From Deltaproteobacteria bacterium (lineage in GTDB: Bacteria > Myxococcota_A > UBA796 > UBA2385): a stretch of 64,000 nucleotides of DNA. The notes beneath the pieces are model-generated. The model made no database searches. It saw only the letters and a program-made list of their open reading frames with translations, and was not told the DNA's origin. This document shows positions 58,877-64,000 of the stretch, piece by piece. The first letter of the stretch is position 1; the number at the start of each line of letters is the position of its first letter. The stretch covers positions 1 through 64,000 of the forward strand of contig JAGYJW010000021.1 in NCBI GenBank assembly GCA_018401435.1, read 5' to 3'. A program made the position numbers and the translations under genes.

Positions 58877-61323
58877 GCCCCATCCTCGCCATCGCCCGCC
58901 GCGAGCTCGACGGCTACTTCGCCACCCCCCTGGGCTGGATCGTCCTGACCGCCTTCCTGGCGATCACGGGCTTCTTCTTTGCTTTTGGGCTCTACGAGTT
59001 CCAAGAGGTCAGCATCCAGGCCGCCGCGATGCCCTATGGGCAAGGCGCGCCCACGGTCAACGACTGGCTGCTGCCCGCCATCTTCGGCAACTGGGCCATC
59101 ATCCTGCTCCTGGTTGTGCCTGGGCTCACCATGCGGCTCTTCGCCGAGGACGTCCGTCAGCGCAGCTTCGAGCTGCTGCTCAGCTCGCCGGTGTCCAGCG
59201 CCCAGATCGTCCTGGGTAAGTACCTCGGCGTGGTGGGCTTTCTGAGCGTGCTCTTCGGTTTGACCCTCTACCAGGTGGGGGTGCTCTACTGGCTGGGCAG
59301 CCCCGACCCGGGCATCGTCGCCGCCAGCTATGGCGCGATGTTGGCCTTGGCACTGGTCTTTGGTGCGGTTGGCATGTTTGCGAGCAGCCTGACGGACAAC
59401 CAGCTGGTCGCCTTCATGATCTCCTTTGCGGCCCTGCTCATGCTCTTCATCCTGGGCTGGTTCCAGGACGAGGAGGGCTTCACCGGGGCGCTGGGCGCCT
59501 TGAGCATGCTCAGCCACATCGAAGAGCTGATGAAGGGGCTGCTGCACCTCGAAGACCTGGTCTACTTCGTCAGCTTCATCGGCCTGATGATCTTCGCCAC
59601 CCAGCAGCGAGTGGAGAGCTTCCGTTGGTCCAGCGGGCTGGGCGGATCCAGCCGCGGCGCGGCCGATGCGGCCATCGATGTCGCCGCCGGCTTCGGGCTG
59701 CTGCTGGTGATCAGCAAGGTGGTCCGGCTGCTGGTTTCGGGCAGCAACGGCATCGCCGAAGGGGCGGGCAACCTGATCTGGTTGGCCCTGGTTTCGGTGG
59801 GCGCGGTCGCCATGGGTGTCTGGCTGTGGCGCAACCGCGCCCAACTCAAGCAGGGGGTCGAGGCCCGCGGCACCCGGCTGCTGGTGGGCTCGCTGGCCCT
59901 GGTGTCCATGGCCGTGGGCCTCACCGTCGCCGCCAACATCCTGGCCAGCCGCTACGACAAGCGCTGGGACATCACCGCCAGCCAGCGCTTCGGCCTCTCA
60001 CCCCAGACTGTGAAGGCCCTGGACGCCCTGCCGGGCGAGGTCGAGCTGCTGGCCTTCTTCGACCGGGCGGGCCTGGAGGGGGACGCCTTCCGCACGCTGG
60101 TGGAGGGCTATGCCGCCCACAGCCCAAAGCTGAAGGTGCGCTTCATCGATCCCCAGGAGGATCCGCTGGTGGCGCGCGAATACGAGGTCACCAACGGCTA
60201 TGGCACCGCGGTGCTCAAGCTGGGCGAGCGCAGCCAGCGCCTGACCGAGGGCTTTGACGAGGAGGGGCTGACCAACGCCTTGCTGCGCCTGAGCAGCACC
60301 CGACGCCACCGTGTCTGCGCCAGCATCGGCCACGAGGAGCTGGACCCCGAAGACACCACCACCACGGTGGGCTTGGGCAGCGTCGCCCAGCGCATGCTGG
60401 CCCTCAACTACGATCTCGCGCCGCTGGCCTTGGCCCGCGAGGGGCGGGTGCCACCGGACTGCGAGGTCCTGCTGATTGCCGGGCCCCAGGTGGACCTGCT
60501 GCCGGCCGAGCGCGAGATGGTGGCCGCCTACGTTGTGAATGGAGGCCAGGTCTTCATTCTCATGGATCCGCTCCATGCGCCGGAGACCGCGCTGGACCTC
60601 TCCCGCTATGGCGTGGAGGTCGGCGATGACCTGGTGCTGGAGGCCAACCCCAACTTCCAGGTGGCTGGCGGCGACATCTCCTACCTGGTGCTGAGCGAGG
60701 CCAGCTTCGACTTCCACCCCATCACCGAGCCCCTCAAGGGCGGCGCCTTGCTGCGCATCGCCCGATCGGTGGGCCGCATGGAAGGCGCCGCAGGTGTTCG
60801 CACCCAGGCCCTCGCCCACACCACCGCCTATGGCTGGGGGGAGCGCGACTATGCAGATGTGGCCAATATCGCCCCCGACCTGAGCGTGGACCGCGCGGGC
60901 CCGGTGCCGCTGATGGTGGTGTCCGAGATCACTGACCCGGCGGCCCTGGTGGTGGGCGACACCCGCCTGGGCCAAGGTGGCTACACGATGGGGGCCACCC
61001 CCCCCGAGGGCGAGCCGACCGAGGCCGCGCCGGCCGAGCTTCCCCGCAAGGAGGGCGGCCGGGTGGTGGTGGTGGGCGACACCGACTTTGCCGCCAACGA
61101 GCTTGTGGATCAGCTCCAGAACGCCGACCTCTTCCTCAATACCATCGCGTGGTTGGTGGGGGAGGACAGCCAGGTGAGCATCCGCAGCACCGAGGCCAGC
61201 CGCGGCAGCCTGGAGATGAACGGGCTGCAGTTCCTGATGGTGGCCCTGGCCGCGCTGCTCTTTGTGCCGGGCATCGCGCTGGTGGCGGCGGTGGGCACCT
61301 GGCGCAGCCGCCAGGGGCGCTGA
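58873..61323 (+). CDS. fused GldF-like ABC-2 permease and GldG-like (IFT52/DUF4350-type) subunit
   Basis: 816 residues combining two proteins that are usually separate. Residues 1-~245 are an ABC-2 permease with six hydrophobic segments (RRELDGYFATPLGWIVL at the start). Then ~250-340 brings two or three more helices, and ~345-770 is a GldG-type periplasmic domain: ITASQRFGLSPQTVKALDAL, LLAFFDRAGLEGD, VYVVNGG..FILMDPL-like block, and a Walker-free Rossmann-like GHEELD. A final helix lies at the C-terminus. The order F then G in one chain fits the gldA-gldF-gldG operon type. Co-translated with the ATPase. Substrate unknown. Confidence 0.85.
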   Translation: MSPILAIARRELDGYFATPLGWIVLTAFLAITGFFFAFGLYEFQEVSIQAAAMPYGQGAPTVNDWLLPAIFGNWAIILLLVVPGLTMRLFAEDVRQRSFELLLSSPVSSAQIVLGKYLGVVGFLSVLFGLTLYQVGVLYWLGSPDPGIVAASYGAMLALALVFGAVGMFASSLTDNQLVAFMISFAALLMLFILGWFQDEEGFTGALGALSMLSHIEELMKGLLHLEDLVYFVSFIGLMIFATQQRVESFRWSSGLGGSSRGAADAAIDVAAGFGLLLVISKVVRLLVSGSNGIAEGAGNLIWLALVSVGAVAMGVWLWRNRAQLKQGVEARGTRLLVGSLALVSMAVGLTVAANILASRYDKRWDITASQRFGLSPQTVKALDALPGEVELLAFFDRAGLEGDAFRTLVEGYAAHSPKLKVRFIDPQEDPLVAREYEVTNGYGTAVLKLGERSQRLTEGFDEEGLTNALLRLSSTRRHRVCASIGHEELDPEDTTTTVGLGSVAQRMLALNYDLAPLALAREGRVPPDCEVLLIAGPQVDLLPAEREMVAAYVVNGGQVFILMDPLHAPETALDLSRYGVEVGDDLVLEANPNFQVAGGDISYLVLSEASFDFHPITEPLKGGALLRIARSVGRMEGAAGVRTQALAHTTAYGWGERDYADVANIAPDLSVDRAGPVPLMVVSEITDPAALVVGDTRLGQGGYTMGATPPEGEPTEAAPAELPRKEGGRVVVVGDTDFAANELVDQLQNADLFLNTIAWLVGEDSQVSIRSTEASRGSLEMNGLQFLMVALAALLFVPGIALVAAVGTWRSRQGR

Positions 61324-61336
61324 AGGCGGATCGACG

Positions 61337-61369
61337 AAGGCCCCGCCTCCAAGCTGGGGGCGAGGCCTT
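61337..61369 (+). terminator. hairpin between convergent genes (possible bidirectional terminator)
   Basis: AAGGCC-C-CGCC-T-CC on the left pairs with GG-GGGCG-A-GGCCTT on the right across a short AAGCTG loop, with two mismatches. It lies 14 bp past the GldF-GldG stop and 36 bp before the end of the SCP2 gene. There is no clear T-run, so termination strength is uncertain. Confidence 0.4.
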
Positions 61370-61404
61370 GGGTCTGGGGGCCGGGCCGGGGGCCCGGTGG
61401 CCGA

Positions 61405-61719
61405 TCAGGCCAGGATCTTCTGCAGCGAGGTGGCCAGGCCCAGATTCGAGACCTTGAGCTTGCCCATCATGACGGAAGCGACGGCCTGGCTGGGCTTCTC
61501 GAGGATGGTTTCCCAGGTGGCCTGGTCGGTGGTGAGCACGCAGTCGGCGGGGTTGGCCCCCGCACCTTCGCTGACGCCGCCGCCATTCTTGAGGTCGAGG
61601 GTCCAGGTGCCCGCGCCCGTGATGTCGAACTGGAAGACGGCGTTGATCTTGGCCAGGTCGGGGTTCTTCTCCAGCTTGCTGGGCAGGTACTCGTTGAAGA
61701 AGCCGGCGGTCTTGCTCAT
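61405..61719 (-). CDS. SCP2 sterol-carrier-like protein
   Basis: 104 residues, a single SCP2 domain. Family pattern: KINAVFQFDITGAGTWTLDLKNG, ADCVLTTDQATWETIL and VASVMMGKLKVSNLGLATSLQKIL, forming the lipid-binding sheet and C-terminal helix. Such small SCP2 proteins bind acyl chains or sterols in the cytoplasm; partner unknown. GGAG 6 nt before the ATG at 61719. It ends convergently with the GldF-GldG fusion. Confidence 0.88.
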   Translation of the reverse strand: MSKTAGFFNEYLPSKLEKNPDLAKINAVFQFDITGAGTWTLDLKNGGGVSEGAGANPADCVLTTDQATWETILEKPSQAVASVMMGKLKVSNLGLATSLQKILA

Positions 61720-61827
61720 GGGTCGCTCCATTTCGATGGGAGGGTGACGGTCAGGTGTCCGGCCTATCCCCGCGAAGGGGGGCCGGGCAAGCACGGAATG
61801 AAGCGCCATTCAGCGCCATGGGCCCGA

Positions 61828-62670
61828 TCAGGCGGCAGGGAGGCCGGTCGCGGCGACAAAGGGGCGCAGCTCCCGAAGCGGCACCGAGAACTGGCCCGGC
61901 CCGCCACCCGTCCACCCATGCCAGTCGCTGCCGCCGGTGATGGCCAGGCCGTGCTGGTGCGCCAGGCGGGCGAGCACCGCGCGGTTGTGCCGTCCCAGCG
62001 CGGGGCGCGAGGTCTCCAGGGCGTGGATGCCCATCTCCTTGAGGAGGGGCGTGTGATCGAAGACCTGGTCCAGGGGCGGGTGGGCCCAGGAGGTGAAGGC
62101 CCCGGCCGCCCGGGCCCGGGCCAGCAGGGCGTCGGCGGGCAGGTCCGTGGGTGGGATGACTCCTCGGGCATGGCTCAAGCGGTTGCTGAAGGCGCCGTGC
62201 ACCGTGCCCTCCAGCCCGGCCTCGACCAGGGCGTGGGCGAGGTGGTGGCGGGTGAGGGCGCGGAGGCCGGCGTGGGCCTCACTCCCGGCAGGGGGCAGCT
62301 GATTGACCAGCCCCAGGTCGGCGATGGCGGCGTCGTGTCGGGCGGCGCGCCAGGCGGCCCGGCTGCGCAGGAAGGCGCGAAAGTCCGCTGGCATCTCGCC
62401 GGGAAAATACACCAGGATGTGGATCTCGCGGTCGAGCAGCCGGGCGGAGACCTCGGCGGCGTGCACCAGGTGCAGGGTGCGGCCGGCCAGGCGCTGGGGA
62501 CCGGCCGGCAGGGACGGGGGCAGATCGTGGTCGGTGATGGCCAGGACATCGATGCCCGCCGCGGCGGCGCGGGTGGCCAGGGCCAGCGGTGCCAGGGTCC
62601 CGTCCGAATCGCTGCTGTGAATATGCAGATCGAAGCGGGCTTTTGGGCCGAGCGGGGTCGGCGCGGGCAT
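61828..62670 (-). CDS. PHP-domain metallo-phosphoesterase
   Basis: 280 residues. PHP motifs in order: FDLHIHSSDSDGT (motif I), LAITDHD (II), HAAEVSA with GREIHIL-like block (III) and TGGSDWHG (IV), carrying the His/Asp ligands of a trinuclear metal site. Members of this YciV/RnaseAM-like group remove nucleotides or 3'-phospho groups from short RNA or 3',5'-bisphosphate nucleotides. Length is normal. It is 14 bp downstream of the DivIVA-like gene and is the last gene of that operon. Confidence 0.87.
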   Translation of the reverse strand: MPAPTPLGPKARFDLHIHSSDSDGTLAPLALATRAAAAGIDVLAITDHDLPPSLPAGPQRLAGRTLHLVHAAEVSARLLDREIHILVYFPGEMPADFRAFLRSRAAWRAARHDAAIADLGLVNQLPPAGSEAHAGLRALTRHHLAHALVEAGLEGTVHGAFSNRLSHARGVIPPTDLPADALLARARAAGAFTSWAHPPLDQVFDHTPLLKEMGIHALETSRPALGRHNRAVLARLAHQHGLAITGGSDWHGWTGGGPGQFSVPLRELRPFVAATGLPAA

Positions 62671-62684
62671 GGCCGCGGCCGGGG

Positions 62685-63152
62685 TCAGCGCGCGGCCGGA
62701 GGGTCGGCGTCGAGCTCGGCCAGCGCGCGGCTCTGGGTCTCGATGACCGCGCGCAGGTCGGCGATCAGGCGGTTGCGCCCGGAGCGCAGGCGGAGGATGT
62801 CGGCCTGAAGCTCGCGGCGCTCGTCGCTCACCGCCATCAGGATGCGCTCGGCCTCCAGGCGGGCCTCGCCGATGAGCACGTCGGATTCGCGTCGAGAGGC
62901 GCGCTCCATGTCGTCGGACAGGCGCCGGGCCAGCATCAAGGTGCTCTTGATGTCGGATTCTTTGCTGCGGAGCTCCTCGATCTCGGCGTCCCGCTGGGCC
63001 ACCTGCTCGCGCAGGCGCTGGGACTCCTTGAGCAGCTCCTCCATGCTCTCGCGCACGGCTTCGAGGAACTGCCGGACCTCATCGGACTCGTAGCCCGCGC
63101 GGCGGGCCGGCGAAAACTGCTTCTGGATGATGTCGAGTGGCGTGACGCGCAT
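62685..63152 (-). CDS. DivIVA-like coiled-coil protein
   Basis: 155 residues. The start RVTPLDIIQKQFSPARRAGY with EVRQFLEAV matches the DivIVA N-terminal membrane-curvature domain (TPxDIxxKxFxxxxxGYxxxEVxxFL). A long coiled coil fills the rest (Glu/Arg/Leu heptads to about residue 130). In Gram-positives DivIVA marks poles and septa; in Myxococcota related proteins act in division or polarity. It follows the membrane protein by 24 bp and precedes the PHP gene by 14 bp. Confidence 0.85.
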   Translation of the reverse strand: MRVTPLDIIQKQFSPARRAGYESDEVRQFLEAVRESMEELLKESQRLREQVAQRDAEIEELRSKESDIKSTLMLARRLSDDMERASRRESDVLIGEARLEAERILMAVSDERRELQADILRLRSGRNRLIADLRAVIETQSRALAELDADPPAAR

Positions 63153-63176
63153 CTGTCCCCTGGGGGCTCCCGTCCT

Positions 63177-64000
63177 TCAGGGCCGGTCGGAAGTATAGGC
63201 CGTGCTGCGGGCGATGGGGTGGGGTCTTGGCGGGGACAGGGCCACGTCGGCCCGTGGCTCTGCTGCCTGCACCCGCTCGGAGAGCAGGGCCAGGGGGTCG
63301 GGGGCGCGGGCGGCCTCCAACAACCAGCCTTCCATACCCGGCAGGCCCGCAGGGCTGGCAAAGACGGCCACTGCGTCGCCGGGGATCTCGAGCTGGTAGT
63401 CGCCGTTTCCGCTGGCCCAGGCGCCTTTGCTGGCCCGCACGTCGCGGCGGTGGCTGCGCAGCTCGCCCCCATCAATGACCACGATGTCCACGGTGGCCAG
63501 CTCGGCGGTGTCGAAACGCAGGCTCCAGCCCTCGGCCGTCGGGTTGAAGCTGGCTTCGATCGGCGTGTCTGGGCTGTGGGGGCGGGGCATGAAGCTGACG
63601 GCCGCCAGGCTGATGGTGGCGGCTGCGGCGGCTACGGCGCCCATCCACCATCGCACAGCGGAGGGGGGCTCGGGAAGGGGGGCGGGCAGCTCGCCGATGC
63701 CGCCGAGATCGGACCAGGGGCGCGCGCGGGCGGCTTCGAGCGCGGCCACGCCCAGGGGCCCCAGCAGCACGCCGCGGCTCCAGCGTCCGGGACCGTTGAC
63801 CAGGGCGCCCCGCAGGTGGTGGCGGGCGGGCGAGCCCTCCTCGCAGAGCACCCGAAGCTCGGCCAGCACCGCGGGCAGGTGCTCGCCACGGATCAGCCAG
63901 GCGTCGGTGCCGGCAGGCACGCCCCGCCCCGCCGTGGCCGCGTCCACCGCCCGCTTGTGGCGGCGGGCGTCCGGGTGGAGAAGCGAGCGCCAGCACTTCC
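63177..64000 (-). CDS. single-pass membrane protein, 5' end beyond the right edge
   Basis: The frame is open to the edge and reads coherently past an internal GTG at 63947 (CWRSLLHPDARRHKRAVDAA), so the true start probably lies outside. The N-terminal ~115 residues seen are cytoplasmic and contain HLRGALVNGPGRW; one membrane helix (WWMGAVAAAAATISLAAV) follows, then a ~110-residue beta-rich part (FDTAELATVDIVVIDGG). The layout fits an anti-sigma or membrane sensor protein, but I see no zinc-binding HxxxCxxC and assign no function. First gene of the DivIVA/PHP operon as far as can be seen. Confidence 0.6.
   Translation of the reverse strand, partial: KCWRSLLHPDARRHKRAVDAATAGRGVPAGTDAWLIRGEHLPAVLAELRVLCEEGSPARHHLRGALVNGPGRWSRGVLLGPLGVAALEAARARPWSDLGGIGELPAPLPEPPSAVRWWMGAVAAAAATISLAAVSFMPRPHSPDTPIEASFNPTAEGWSLRFDTAELATVDIVVIDGGELRSHRRDVRASKGAWASGNGDYQLEIPGDAVAVFASPAGLPGMEGWLLEAARAPDPLALLSERVQAAEPRADVALSPPRPHPIARSTAYTSDRP

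Overview
The window is very G+C-rich DNA from a Gram-negative bacterium. Lnt and LspA are both present, about eleven proteins carry lipoprotein signal peptides, and there is an outer-membrane-type protein. Giant Asp/Cys-rich MopE-like repeat lipoproteins, Hanks-type kinase/ATPase/TPR proteins, short proteins with a Cys- or Gly-containing tail before a C-terminal hydrophobic helix and Arg residues, and GlnRS rather than an indirect Gln-tRNA route all point to Myxococcota or a close 'deltaproteobacterial' relative. This placement is an inference from gene content. I saw no rRNA, phage, insertion sequence, CRISPR array or obvious genomic island.

Layout. 0-8.8 kb: class III aminotransferase, an anchored exported protein, a GT-C-like membrane protein, lnt, a polytopic membrane protein with a small acidic exported protein, and an alkaline-phosphatase-superfamily lipoprotein. 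8.8-19 kb: glpD, an RluA-type pseudouridine synthase, a sulfatase-fold lipoprotein, a Cys-rich lipoprotein, an asparagine-synthetase-like amidotransferase with a degenerate glutaminase domain, lspA, another lipoprotein and uvrC. 19-24.3 kb: two large divergent genes, each readable only across several frameshifts (a pseudokinase-TM protein, and a GRE-motif/P-loop-like/TPR protein). 24.3-32.9 kb: a housekeeping block with tmk, a Prc-type protease, glnS(-YqeY)-lipB-serS, two tRNA-Ser genes and tRNA-Arg. 33-39.5 kb: zinc alcohol/threonine dehydrogenase, three small lipoproteins (two are tandem paralogues), an outer-membrane-type protein, and a two-gene unit that looks like a DnaI/DnaC-type helicase loader. 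39.5-49 kb: Ser/Thr kinase-ATPase-TPR regulator (one frameshift), a GIN-domain-like protein, a large GT-C-like membrane protein, a PspA/IM30 homologue, and a PKD protein directly followed by a rhomboid protease. 49-57.8 kb: two giant surface lipoproteins, one with a 192-bp tandem array. 58-64 kb: a Gld-like ABC exporter with a fused permease/GldG subunit, an SCP2 protein, a PHP phosphoesterase, a DivIVA-like protein and a membrane protein that runs off the right edge.

How it fits together. The strongest theme is the cell envelope. Lnt and LspA can mature the many lipoproteins. Envelope proteases (Prc, rhomboid), PspA, kinase/TPR regulators and the giant repeat proteins form the surface and its control. 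Genes are packed tightly: many convergent pairs end 4-25 bp apart without a clear terminator. The frameshifts in three long genes sit in G/C-rich runs and look more like assembly errors than decay, but this cannot be settled from the sequence alone.
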